Shown here in pieces: positions 33,362 through 41,644 of a DNA stretch of 64,000 nt. How positions within the stretch are numbered: position 1 is the first letter of the stretch; the number at the start of each line of letters is the position of its first letter. Position numbers and translations under genes: made by a program. The notes under the pieces were generated by a model that saw only the letters and a program-made list of their open reading frames with translations, was not told where the DNA came from and made no database searches. Source of the DNA: Nocardia inohanensis NBRC 100128. Its GTDB lineage: Bacteria; Actinomycetota; Actinomycetes; Mycobacteriales; Mycobacteriaceae. The stretch lies in NCBI RefSeq assembly GCF_001612945.1, contig NZ_BDBK01000019.1, forward strand, positions 124,001 to 188,000. The letters are read 5' to 3'.

Positions 33362-34242
33362 TTCTTCTCGCGAATGGTCTGCTGCACCTTGCCCAGAATC
33401 GTCTCCAACTCCGGCCCGCTGCGCTGCACCTCGACGGCGGTGCCCTTGGTGTTCTCCTGGACGGCCTGCTGCACCTCGGCGCCGTGCCAGATCTCGACCA
33501 GCTTCAGATAGGTCGGATTGGTCTTGTCGGCCGCACGGGTGACGAAGGCGTTGATGTACGGTTCCGCGCCCGGGCTCTTCGGATCATCCTTGAACAGCGC
33601 GGTTTTCGGGTCGATGCCGGACTTCTGGAGGAAGGTGTTGTTGACGACCGACCCGTCCACCGACTCCAGCGACAGCGCGGTCTGCGCGGCGTCGACCGCG
33701 GTGACCTTGACCTTGGACGCGCCCTTGTCGATATCGGCCGGGGTGGGCTGGCGGACATCGGCCGAGGACAGCTTCAGCAGTCCGGCGGCTTGCAGCACGA
33801 ACAGCGCGCGAGCCTGATTGGTCGGATCGTTCGGAATCGCGATCTCGCCGCCCTGCGGGATCTCGCTCACCGACTTGTGCTTCTTGGAGTACAGCCCGAG
33901 CGGCACCACCTGCGTCGCCCCGATCGGCGTCAGATCCTGGTTGTTGGCCACGTTGTACTGCCCCAGGAATTGCAGATGCTGGAACAGATTCACATCGATC
34001 TGCTTCTGCGCCAGCGCGGTGTTCGGCTGCGAATAGTCGGAGTAGTGGGTGATCTTCAGCGTGATCCCCTGCTCCTTGGCCTTCTTTTCGAACACGTCCC
34101 ACTGCGGGTCGGTCTCGGTGGTCCCGATGCGCACCGTATTGGCGTCGGTACTCTCGTTCTTGCCGCACGCCGTGGCCGTGAGGGTGAGGCCCGCGACTGC
34201 CGCTACCAGGACCGGGATCGCCAGTACCCGATGGAATTTCAC
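33358..34242 (-). CDS. metQ: methionine-binding lipoprotein
   Basis: 294 aa, NLPA/MetQ family. Signal peptide with lipobox TATAC (Cys ~ residue 26); VRIGTTETDPQWDVF starts the mature ligand domain, QKQIDVNLFQHLQFL and SKKHKSVSEIPQGGEIAIPNDPTNQARAL are family marks. GTG 34242 follows GGGAG by six bases and is preferred to ATG 34257, which lacks a ribosome site. Delivers methionine to MetNI. A second MetQ lies divergently upstream, sharing the same short promoter region. Confidence 0.92.
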   Translation of the reverse strand: MKFHRVLAIPVLVAAVAGLTLTATACGKNESTDANTVRIGTTETDPQWDVFEKKAKEQGITLKITHYSDYSQPNTALAQKQIDVNLFQHLQFLGQYNVANNQDLTPIGATQVVPLGLYSKKHKSVSEIPQGGEIAIPNDPTNQARALFVLQAAGLLKLSSADVRQPTPADIDKGASKVKVTAVDAAQTALSLESVDGSVVNNTFLQKSGIDPKTALFKDDPKSPGAEPYINAFVTRAADKTNPTYLKLVEIWHGAEVQQAVQENTKGTAVEVQRSGPELETILGKVQQTIREKK

Positions 34243-34373
34243 TCGATGCTCCCGCATGATCGTCGTAACTGAACCCGGCAATGGAACCGTTACGGCAATC
34301 CCCCGGCAATGGTTGCGATCCGGTGGAGCGAAACACTCGCTTCCCGCCGCCCGGGCCGCCTATCTTGCGTGAA

Positions 34374-35237
34374 ATGCGAAAACTGCGCCGCCTGCTGGTG
34401 ATTCCTCTCCTATTAGCGCTGGTCACCACCGCCGCATGTGGCAAGGACCACCCCGCCGATGTGGTGCGCATCGGTGTGAACGATCTCGCGTTGCCGCACT
34501 GGGACGTCTACAAGCGCAAGGCCGCCGAGGCGGGCATCACCGTCGAGTTCACCAACTTCACCGACTACAACCAGCCCAATCCGGCGCTCGCCCAGGGGCG
34601 GGTGGATCTCAACAAGTTCCAGCACGTCCGCTACCTGGCCAATTACAACGCGCGCAATAACGACACCTTGGTGCCGATCGGCGCGACCGAGATCTTCGCG
34701 CTCACCCTGTACTCCAAGAAACACAAGTCGGTCGCCGACATCCCGCAGGGCGGCGAAATCACGCTGAGCAACAACCCCGCGAATCAGGTCCGGCCGCTGC
34801 TCAGCCTGGCCGCCGCCGGATTGATCGTGCTGAAGGGCGGCGGCACTTGGGATTCCAAGCTGGAGGACGTGGACAAGTCGGCGTCCAAGGTCCGGCTGAC
34901 GCCCATCGATCCGACGCTGACCGCGCAATCGCTGGAGAGCGTCGACGCGGCATTCGTGGACGACACCTTCGCCGTGCCCGCCGGCCTCGGCAAGAAGGAC
35001 ACCATCTACACCGACGACCCGAACCGCGCCGACCTGAAGCAATACATCAATATCTTCGCCGCCCGGGCCGCCGACAAGGACAATCCCACCTACCTGAAAT
35101 TGGCCGAGCTCTACCATGATCCGGAGGTGGAAGCCGCGATCCGGGCCGAAGCGGGCTACGACGGCATCTTCAAAACCAATTCCGCCGCCGATCTGCAAAG
35201 CACCGCGACGGAACTCGAAGCGAAGTTCCGCAAGTAG
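34374..35237 (+). CDS. second MetQ/NLPA-family lipoprotein
   Basis: 287 aa, homologous to MetQ (SKKHKSVADIPQGGEI, PANQVRPLLSLAAAGL). Signal peptide MRKLRRLLVIPLLLALVTTAAC with lipobox TAAC (Cys ~22). It has no own MetN/MetI genes and is divergent from metQ, so it is probably an accessory binding protein that uses the same transporter or has a different ligand. No ribosome site is visible before ATG 34374, so a leaderless message is possible. It ends one base before the stop of the convergent gene at 35238. Confidence 0.9.
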   Translation: MRKLRRLLVIPLLLALVTTAACGKDHPADVVRIGVNDLALPHWDVYKRKAAEAGITVEFTNFTDYNQPNPALAQGRVDLNKFQHVRYLANYNARNNDTLVPIGATEIFALTLYSKKHKSVADIPQGGEITLSNNPANQVRPLLSLAAAGLIVLKGGGTWDSKLEDVDKSASKVRLTPIDPTLTAQSLESVDAAFVDDTFAVPAGLGKKDTIYTDDPNRADLKQYINIFAARAADKDNPTYLKLAELYHDPEVEAAIRAEAGYDGIFKTNSAADLQSTATELEAKFRK

Positions 35238-35648
35238 TCAGCACCAGCTCGCCTGCGGACGGCAGACCGTCCAGCCGTCGCCGCCGGCGCGGGGGCGGAC
35301 GGTCCAGCGCGGCTGATCGCCGCGGCCATCGGAATCGGTGCGGGACGGGCCGTGGTGGCCGCGATGCTTGTCGTAGGTGTCACCGTTCGGGCGGGGACGC
35401 AGGTGCGGATCTTCTTCGTTTCCCGCCGGCCGGATACCCTTGCCGGCGACCAGGTTTCGCAAGGATGTCCAGGCTTGCGCGGGGCTCGGGGCGGGTACCG
35501 GAGTCGAGACGGCCGCCTGGACCGCGGCGGAGGTCGCCTCCGGGGCGGTAACTGCCAGCCAGACGCCGATTCCAGCGGTCAGGGCGGCGGCGGTGACGGC
35601 GGCCGCGATGCCGGTGGCGGTGCGGGCGGGCTCGGGTAGTGAGCGCAT
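35238..35648 (-). CDS. small single-pass membrane or secreted protein, unknown
   Basis: 136 aa. Starts MRSLPEPARTATGIAAAVTAAALTAGIGVWLAVTAP, with a hydrophobic segment at residues ~11-32 that may be a signal or membrane anchor. The mature part is polar, rich in Arg, Asp, Gly and Pro with an unusual DKHRGHHG run and ends in CRPQASWC; the two Cys could pair. ATG 35648 is preceded by GAGGA. It follows the saccharopine-dehydrogenase-like gene by 25 bases. Function not recognised. Confidence 0.65.
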   Translation of the reverse strand: MRSLPEPARTATGIAAAVTAAALTAGIGVWLAVTAPEATSAAVQAAVSTPVPAPSPAQAWTSLRNLVAGKGIRPAGNEEDPHLRPRPNGDTYDKHRGHHGPSRTDSDGRGDQPRWTVRPRAGGDGWTVCRPQASWC

Positions 35649-35673
35649 GATGTCCTCTTCGAAGTGCGGGTGG

Positions 35674-36897
35674 TCAGCGGTCGGCAAGCGGTGCGAGAGT
35701 GGAGCGTTCGATGACGACGGCGGCCGTCGCGTCCGGGTCGCCCAGGTGCGCGAGCAGCCCGGCGAAGAACCGATCCGGGTCGATGACCGCCTCGGGCGGG
35801 TGCACCCCCGGCCGGCGGATGCCGGCGCCGATGAGCTGAGACAGGCCGAGCGCCAAGGGAATTCCGGTGGCGGTGGCCATATCGGTGGTGACCGCGAAGG
35901 TTTCCAGGCCGCTCGACAGCCGGGCCAGCACGGTCTCCGGGCGGTCGTCGCGGAGCCCGGTGGCGACGGCGAAGAAGGGCGGGAGGGTGCCGGGCGACTC
36001 GAACCGCAGCGCCGAGATCAGCGATCGCACGCCTCGCGACAACGTCGGTTCGGCGATCAGGGCGGCGGCCTGCTGATTGGTCAGCGCCCCGGCGTCGATA
36101 TCACGGCGCAGACCATCCAGGTAGGCGACGGTCGGTGACCGGATGACCATGAGATTGACCGCGTCGCCGGTGATTTCGAGGCTCCGATGCAGGGTGACCG
36201 GCTCGGGGTGGCCGACGGTGTAGGCGGTGCCGCACCGATCCCCGGGCAGGACCAGCCGCAGCGGGCGCAGGGGGCGCTGTCGCAGCAACCGGCCGTCCGC
36301 CACCGTGGCGATGGTGCCGCTGATCTGCTGCATCCAATGCACGGCCGCGGCCGACGGGCGGCCGTCGGGTCCGATGAGCTGGGCGCGGTCATCGTCCGCG
36401 CCGGCGACATCGACCGGCCACGCGGTGTAGACATCGTGCACGCGGTCGAGGGAGCGGGCCGCCGACAGGGCGAGCAGATTGCTCACACCCGGGCTGGCCC
36501 CCATGCCGACGATCGCGCACACGCCCGCCGCCCGCGCCTCGGCGTCGAGGGCGAGCATGTCGAGGGTGGGTTCCCAGTCGTCACAGATATCCAGGTAGTC
36601 GGTGCCGGTCTCGATGGCTGCTCGCAGCACCGTGAGGCCGAATCGGTAATACGGCCCGACGGTATTGAGCACCACGTCGGCCTGCTCGAGTGCCGCGTGC
36701 AAGCCGTCGCTGTCGGTGACGTCGACCTGCGCGACCCGCACCGGTGCCGTCACCTCCGGCAGGCGATCCGAGAGTTCCTGCGCCGCACCGATATCCCGGT
36801 CGGCGATGACGATCTCGTCCACGTCCGGGAACTGCGCCGCGATCCGCACCGCGGCGGCGCCCATGGCGCCCGCTCCACCCAATGCCAGCACCCTCAT
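35674..36897 (-). CDS. saccharopine dehydrogenase-family NAD(P) oxidoreductase
   Basis: 407 aa. Rossmann N-terminus MRVLALGGAGAMGAAAVRIAAQ (GxGxxG type), DVVLNTVGPYYRFGLTVLRAAIETGTDYLDICDDWEP (residues ~74-110) and GASPGVSNLLALSAA (~130-145) are the family marks (Sacchrp_dh_NADP). Members are lysine metabolism enzymes or lipid-related reductases; the actual substrate is unknown. AGGA precedes the ATG. The stretch before it contains nested palindromes. Confidence 0.85.
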   Translation of the reverse strand: MRVLALGGAGAMGAAAVRIAAQFPDVDEIVIADRDIGAAQELSDRLPEVTAPVRVAQVDVTDSDGLHAALEQADVVLNTVGPYYRFGLTVLRAAIETGTDYLDICDDWEPTLDMLALDAEARAAGVCAIVGMGASPGVSNLLALSAARSLDRVHDVYTAWPVDVAGADDDRAQLIGPDGRPSAAAVHWMQQISGTIATVADGRLLRQRPLRPLRLVLPGDRCGTAYTVGHPEPVTLHRSLEITGDAVNLMVIRSPTVAYLDGLRRDIDAGALTNQQAAALIAEPTLSRGVRSLISALRFESPGTLPPFFAVATGLRDDRPETVLARLSSGLETFAVTTDMATATGIPLALGLSQLIGAGIRRPGVHPPEAVIDPDRFFAGLLAHLGDPDATAAVVIERSTLAPLADR

Positions 36898-37199
36898 GAC
36901 GTCCTCCGACCGATCCGTAAACGTTCATATTCCATACGATCGAATCGTAAATGAACGATACTGAGGATGTGCTGAGAAAATCCCGCGCCGCCTTCCGGCA
37001 CCCGTCCAGCTGGGATCTGTTACGGGATGCCGGTTTCGGCCGCGGCCTCGTCGTCGATGCCTGCGGGCAATCCGGGAAGCGGGTGGCGGCACGAATCCAT
37101 TTGCGGCCCAGCCGTTCCGCACAATCCGGCCACGGTGGCCGCGACGACGGCACAGCCCCGCGGCGGCCGGGCTACGCCGATCTCACCGGCCTCGGCGGC
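36898..37199. promoter_or_regulatory. intergenic with nested palindromes, no gene seen
   Basis: 302 bases. Close to the start of the gene at 36897 lies ACGAT-CGA-ATCGT (36936-36948) nested inside CGTTCAT (36922-36928)...ATGAACG (36951-36957), a good operator candidate for a regulator such as the downstream PaaX-like protein. An open frame from 36951 covers the rest but has no family similarity or ribosome site and was not called. Confidence 0.55.
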
Positions 37200-38078
37200 T
37201 CAACGAGCTGCGGCGGCCTCGCGCAACACGTCCGCGTAGACCCGGAACAGGCGAATCGAACCGGGCTGTTCGACCCGCAGCAACTCCGACCAGCATTGCG
37301 CCACAACGGCTCTGGACTCGGCCCCGATCCACGGCGTGGGCAGCAGCTCCGGCGGCAGCAGCGGATCCGGGTCCATCACCCGGCTGAATTCGGCGGCCAG
37401 CTCGACCGCGATGGTCAGCCGCTCGGTCTGGGACATCGACTCCACCGCGTGCAGCCGATCCAGCTGCCGCCGGGCGACCCGCAGCAATCGCTCGTGCTCC
37501 GCCGCCAGCCGCTCCAACGGCCACAGCCGCGCGGCCAACTCCCGCGGCTCCGCCAGCGCACCGATCCGCAGATCCGTGGTCGTCATCGTGGTGATGTACT
37601 CACCCACCTCGAATTCCCTTGCCGCGTCCGCGATCCGGGACTCCCACGCATTGGGCGACACATACAACCCGCCCTGGATCGCCGCCCCACCGAGATAGAC
37701 GATCGCATCCCGCATGGCATCACGCCCCTGCCGCACGCTCTCGGGCACCGCGAACGCCACCGCATGCCACACCCCGTCCCACGGCGCCGCACCCCGGTCC
37801 TGCGCATACATGTACCGGATGTACTCCGGCTCCGGCTCGATCGAGCGCCGCATGCCGTCACCGGCCCGCAGCAACGCCTTGCGCCCCCGCCCCTCCTGCG
37901 TGAACTGCCCCTCCCCCACCAACCGCCGCACACACAACCGCACCTGCTGATCGCTCATACCGAGCGCATTGCCCACCGCATACAACTCCCCCGCATCGAT
38001 GCTCGCGTCCTCCCGGATCATGCTCTCGACCAGCGTCCGCGTCGGAATCCCCGCCCCGTCCACCTGGTCGCCCACCAT
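37200..38078 (-). CDS. PaaX-like transcriptional regulator
   Basis: 292 aa. N-terminal winged helix at ~residues 15-75 (TRTLVESMIREDASIDAGELYAVGNALGMSDQQVRLCVRRLVGEGQF) and a C-terminal PaaX-type domain that ends in DPLLPPELLPTPWIGAESR, a hallmark of PaaX proteins. PaaX-type repressors sense phenylacetyl-CoA or other acyl-CoAs. The start is uncertain: ATG 38078 is used here; GTG at 38087 or 38075 is possible. Its target may be the gene at 35674-36897, upstream of which nested palindromes lie, but no paa genes are present in the window. Confidence 0.78.
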   Translation of the reverse strand: MVGDQVDGAGIPTRTLVESMIREDASIDAGELYAVGNALGMSDQQVRLCVRRLVGEGQFTQEGRGRKALLRAGDGMRRSIEPEPEYIRYMYAQDRGAAPWDGVWHAVAFAVPESVRQGRDAMRDAIVYLGGAAIQGGLYVSPNAWESRIADAAREFEVGEYITTMTTTDLRIGALAEPRELAARLWPLERLAAEHERLLRVARRQLDRLHAVESMSQTERLTIAVELAAEFSRVMDPDPLLPPELLPTPWIGAESRAVVAQCWSELLRVEQPGSIRLFRVYADVLREAAAAR

Positions 38079-38271
38079 CCACCTCACACCCTCGCGGTCA
38101 ATGTCGCCGCCATCCTACGTACGCACCACCTCCGGCCCCGGACCGCGTACACGAACAGCCCGATCCGGCGGCCCCAGCAACTCGGGGGAATCAGCAGCCC
38201 CGAGCGATGCTGCCGGCGAGCCATCCCCGTGCACGCCGGGAATCGGCAATGCGTGCGGCGTGGGCGACGTG

Positions 38272-39333
38272 TCAGGCGCGGGAGCGGCTGCTCTTGACGC
38301 GGGCGGCGGCGATGATGGTGATCACCATGACGGTCATCATCTGGAGGGCGGACCAGTTCGTGGGTTCTTCGGGGACCGGCTGCACGGCAATGGGATACGC
38401 GCGCACGGGTGCGGCCGCGAGCACGGGCGCGGGCACCGGGGGGACCACCTCCGGTGCGGGGATCGGGGCGATCGGTGCGGCAGCCGGGGTGACAGGTGCG
38501 GGAATCTCCAAGGGGATGCCGGGTTCCGGGGTCGGGGGAACCGGGAGGAGGAGCAGGCAGGTCATCAGGGCGCTGCCGGTGACCGCGCTGCCCACCACCA
38601 CGCTGCCCGCACCCGCGGAGCCGGGACCGACCAGTCCGCTGGAGCCGGGGATGAATCCCGGTCCGAGCAAACCGGATCCGGAGACGCTGCCGGTGGCGAG
38701 GCCGAGCAGGATCGCGCCGATGCCGACCACGGCGCTGCCCGCGCAGGCGGTGAGCACGCTGCCGGATTCGAGGCCGAGCGTTTCACCGAGGGTGCTCGGG
38801 CCGGCGACGGGTGTGCCGCCGAAGGCTTCGCTGATCTTGCCGACGGCTTCGTGCCCCGCGCTGCCGGTGAAGCCGCTGCCGGTGTTCAGGTAGGCACCGC
38901 CCGCGTCCGTGCTCGGTCCGACGCCGAGCGCGCTCCCGGTGGCGGCTCCGGCCACGGGGTCCGGAATCCCGTCCAGCGCACTACCCGTCCCTGCCCCCGC
39001 CACCTGGCCGGGGGTGCCGACCGAGCTGCCGGTGCCGGCCTGGGCGGCGCTGGGGCCGAGGCCCAGTGAGCTTCCGCTGTTCGCCCCGCCGTCGCCGCTG
39101 CCGGAGTACGAGCTGCCGGTGCCGATTCCGACGCCGCTGCCGGAGGGCGCGGCCACGTCCGCGGGGGATTCCGATCCCGCACTGCCGGTGATGATTTCAC
39201 CGAGGGAGGGTAGGTCGGGGTCGGCGGTGGCGGGACCGGCGGCGATCAAGGCCGCGGCGATCGGCACCACCGTCACCGCCGCGATTCCCTTGGCGGCTCT
39301 GCGATTTCGGCCATCCCTAGATGCGGGCGCCAT
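38272..39333 (-). CDS. secreted Gly/Ser/Ala-rich low-complexity protein
   Basis: 353 aa. Signal peptide at residues 1-38 (basic start, then IAAVTVVPIAAALIAAGPATA, cleavage before DPDLPS). Residues ~50-245 are dominated by Gly, Ser and Ala with recurring G-x-G-S, TGSAL and GSSxG patterns; two Cys (TACAG, MTCLL) in hydrophobic stretches; then a Pro-rich run (~260-320) and a C-terminal hydrophobic segment MMTVMVITIIAA followed by basic RVKSSRSRA. Such an end resembles a membrane retention or sorting tail, but there is no LPXTG motif. No recognised family; cell-wall-associated surface protein is my best guess. Confidence 0.75.
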   Translation of the reverse strand: MAPASRDGRNRRAAKGIAAVTVVPIAAALIAAGPATADPDLPSLGEIITGSAGSESPADVAAPSGSGVGIGTGSSYSGSGDGGANSGSSLGLGPSAAQAGTGSSVGTPGQVAGAGTGSALDGIPDPVAGAATGSALGVGPSTDAGGAYLNTGSGFTGSAGHEAVGKISEAFGGTPVAGPSTLGETLGLESGSVLTACAGSAVVGIGAILLGLATGSVSGSGLLGPGFIPGSSGLVGPGSAGAGSVVVGSAVTGSALMTCLLLLPVPPTPEPGIPLEIPAPVTPAAAPIAPIPAPEVVPPVPAPVLAAAPVRAYPIAVQPVPEEPTNWSALQMMTVMVITIIAAARVKSSRSRA

Positions 39334-39360
39334 GGGCGGATCCCTCCGTGCGTGCGAGCG

Positions 39361-40152
39361 TCAGCGCGGCAGCGCGTTGACGGTACTGGCGGACGTGATC
39401 TGCTGGAATCGCGAAAGCGCCAGCTCGTAGGCTTCCTTGGAGACGGTGTTCCCGCCCGCGAACGGCTGATCCAGCTGGTAGATCGCCACGATCACCCCGC
39501 CGATCACCAGGCCGAACAGCGCGGTCATGAGCACGCTGCGCTTGGTGACCATCACCCCGGACAACACGGTGCCCAGCAGCAGCATGACGGTGCCGAACCA
39601 GAGCGCGACATACAGGAACCCGGGCAGCCGGTACTCCGCGTCGAGCGCCCGGTCGTAGCGCGCCTCGGCGACGATATCGAGGGCGGCATCGGCCTTGTCC
39701 TGCACGGCTTTCACCTCCGGATCGGTGCCGGGCACGGCGGAGACGTTCGAGCGCAGATCGTCGAAGGTGTCCTGCGCCTCCGGGCTCAGCCGCCGCTCGG
39801 AATCCATCACCGACCATTCCTCGCCGACCACCTGCTTGGTGTATTCCCTTGTCAGACCCTGGATCTGGATGCGGTAGTCGTCGGGCAGATCATTGGCCGC
39901 CTCGTACACGGTCACCAGCCCTTTGGCCTCGGACACGGTGTGCGCGTGGGCAGTGTCGTACTGCTGCCACAGAATCACCACCACGAACGCCACAATGGCC
40001 GCGAAGAACATATTGACCAGGTCCAGCACCATCGTGCTCGAGGCTTCGTCGTCCGAGTGCCGCCACGACTTGGGCCGCAGCTTGTCGCCGACGATGAACA
40101 CCACCACCGCGACGATCCCGAACAGCACGAGCACGCCCAAACGCAAAGCCAT
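39361..40152 (-). CDS. DUF4239-like membrane protein
   Basis: 263 aa. Hydrophobic segments at about residues 3-20 and 45-63, then a soluble region (~64-175) rich in Asp, Glu, Lys, then two membrane segments at ~178-198 and 206-226. The pattern (two TM, extracytoplasmic or cytosolic middle, two TM) and motifs such as YEAANDLPDDYR and VSKEAYELALSRFQ resemble DUF4239 proteins. GGAG lies seven bases before ATG 40152. Function unknown. Confidence 0.8.
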   Translation of the reverse strand: MALRLGVLVLFGIVAVVVFIVGDKLRPKSWRHSDDEASSTMVLDLVNMFFAAIVAFVVVILWQQYDTAHAHTVSEAKGLVTVYEAANDLPDDYRIQIQGLTREYTKQVVGEEWSVMDSERRLSPEAQDTFDDLRSNVSAVPGTDPEVKAVQDKADAALDIVAEARYDRALDAEYRLPGFLYVALWFGTVMLLLGTVLSGVMVTKRSVLMTALFGLVIGGVIVAIYQLDQPFAGGNTVSKEAYELALSRFQQITSASTVNALPR

Positions 40153-40287
40153 AGCGCGACTCCATCTCCAGACCCGGGCAGATTCGTTCGGAAGGTATTC
40201 GCCGCCGAGAGCGGGTTGGATTGCGTTCGGCAAACAATCTGTTACACCGCACTTTTCCGGCGGGCGGCGATTCGGCCGAACTCTAGT

Positions 40288-40313
40288 TACGGCTCCGTAG
40301 TTACGGTACCGTA
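40288..40313. promoter_or_regulatory. tandem perfect palindromes before the FAD monooxygenase
   Basis: TACGGCTCCGTA (40288-40299) and TACGGTACCGTA (40302-40313), the same TACGG-N2-CCGTA dyad repeated with a 3-base gap. They sit 31 bases before the ATG at 40345. The TetR gene downstream, at 41645, is the natural candidate to bind. Confidence 0.8.
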
Positions 40314-40344
40314 CAGGGGTCATCAGCACTGACGAGAGGGCACC

Positions 40345-41586
40345 ATGCTTCCTCCCCATCGGCCCGGCGACCCCTGTGTGGTGGTCGGCGCGGGGCCCGT
40401 CGGACTCACCGCGGCACTGACACTGGCCCGGCACGGGCTGTCCACGCTGGTCCTGGAATCCGAACCGCGGCAACGGGTCCGGCCCGGCAGCCGGGCGATC
40501 GCACTGGCCTTTCCCACCCTGCGGCGGCTCGAATCGGTCTTGCCCGGTTTGGGGCGGGCCATCGCGGCGGACGGCATCGGGCTCAGCGGGTACGACGCCT
40601 ATTACGAAAAGCAGCGGATCTTCCATTTCCGCTCCGGCAGTGGAGTGTTCGGCCGGATCGCACGCGCCGACAAGTTCGTGACCAGCTTGCCGCAGCGGGT
40701 CACCGAGCGGCATCTGTACGACGCATGCGTGCATGCGGGCGTCGAATTCCGATGGGAGGCAGGGGTTTCGGAGCTGGAACCGCACCCGAGTGGGGTTCGC
40801 ATCGTCCTGAATTCCGGCGGCACCGTGGACGCGAGCTATGTGATCGGCGCGGACGGGGCGCGCTCGGTGGTGCGGAAAGCCATCGGTGCCACCATGATCG
40901 GGCACACCGACGACACTCCGTTCATCATCGTCGATGTCCTGGAGCACCCGGACGGTTCCACCCCCGGTACGCCCGGGCACTTCTACTACCGTCACCCCGA
41001 TATGGACGGCCGCAACGTCATGCACATGCCGTTTCGCGGCGGCATGCGAATCGACCTGCAATGCCATCCCGGCGACGACGCGGAACACCTTGCCACTCCC
41101 GAAGGCATCCGCGAATGGACCGCCCCGATCGTGTCGCCCTGGTACGCCGAGCACATCAGCTGGATCTCCACCTACCGCTTCCACCAAGTGGTCGCCGACT
41201 GCTACACCGACCCGCACCGCCGCGTCCTGCTGGCGGGCGAAGCCGCGCATCTCTTCGCGCCGTGGGGCGGTCGCGGGCTCAACTCGGGCGTGCTGGATGC
41301 CACCGACGCGGCGAATGCCATTGCCGCCGCGATCGATTCGCCCTCTCGCGCCGCCGCACACCAGGCCATCACCCGCTGTGCGAACGACCGCCGCGCCTGG
41401 GGCATCCGCAATCGCGACGTCTCGTCCCGCGCGCTGCACATCATGCGCGCCCCCGATCCCGGCATGCGCCGCCGCCGCACCATCGCCGCCCGGCTGGCTC
41501 CGGTCTGCTGGCCCGCCGGAGCCTGGCTCGCGAACGGCCCCCTCCAGCTCACCCCGCCCCGGCTGGGCAGCACCGATTTCTATTGA
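40345..41586 (+). CDS. FAD-dependent monooxygenase
   Basis: 413 aa, FAD_binding_3 family. Rossmann VVGAGPVGLTAALTLARHGL (~residues 12-31), DG motif YVIGADGARSVVR (~163-175), and the third FAD motif reads VLLAGEAAHLFAPWGGRGLN (~293-312), with Glu where most members have Asp (GD). It hydroxylates an aromatic substrate with NAD(P)H and O2 in this family. GAGAGGGC precedes the ATG. Followed after 58 bases by a TetR gene on the same strand. Confidence 0.88.
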   Translation: MLPPHRPGDPCVVVGAGPVGLTAALTLARHGLSTLVLESEPRQRVRPGSRAIALAFPTLRRLESVLPGLGRAIAADGIGLSGYDAYYEKQRIFHFRSGSGVFGRIARADKFVTSLPQRVTERHLYDACVHAGVEFRWEAGVSELEPHPSGVRIVLNSGGTVDASYVIGADGARSVVRKAIGATMIGHTDDTPFIIVDVLEHPDGSTPGTPGHFYYRHPDMDGRNVMHMPFRGGMRIDLQCHPGDDAEHLATPEGIREWTAPIVSPWYAEHISWISTYRFHQVVADCYTDPHRRVLLAGEAAHLFAPWGGRGLNSGVLDATDAANAIAAAIDSPSRAAAHQAITRCANDRRAWGIRNRDVSSRALHIMRAPDPGMRRRRTIAARLAPVCWPAGAWLANGPLQLTPPRLGSTDFY

Positions 41587-41644
41587 GCGCCCGCCACGTT
41601 GTGCCCGTGCTCCCGCCCGAAAAGTCGTCCCCTACCGTGAACTC

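Noticed and set aside
34243..34373. Possible SAM riboswitch between the two MetQ genes
   Set aside because: The 131 bases show no recognised SAM-I, -II or -IV core, and are too short for a leader on both sides.
36951..38297. A 448-codon plus-strand frame
   Set aside because: It is antisense to the PaaX-like gene over most of its length, is Arg/Pro-rich, lacks a ribosome site and matches no family.
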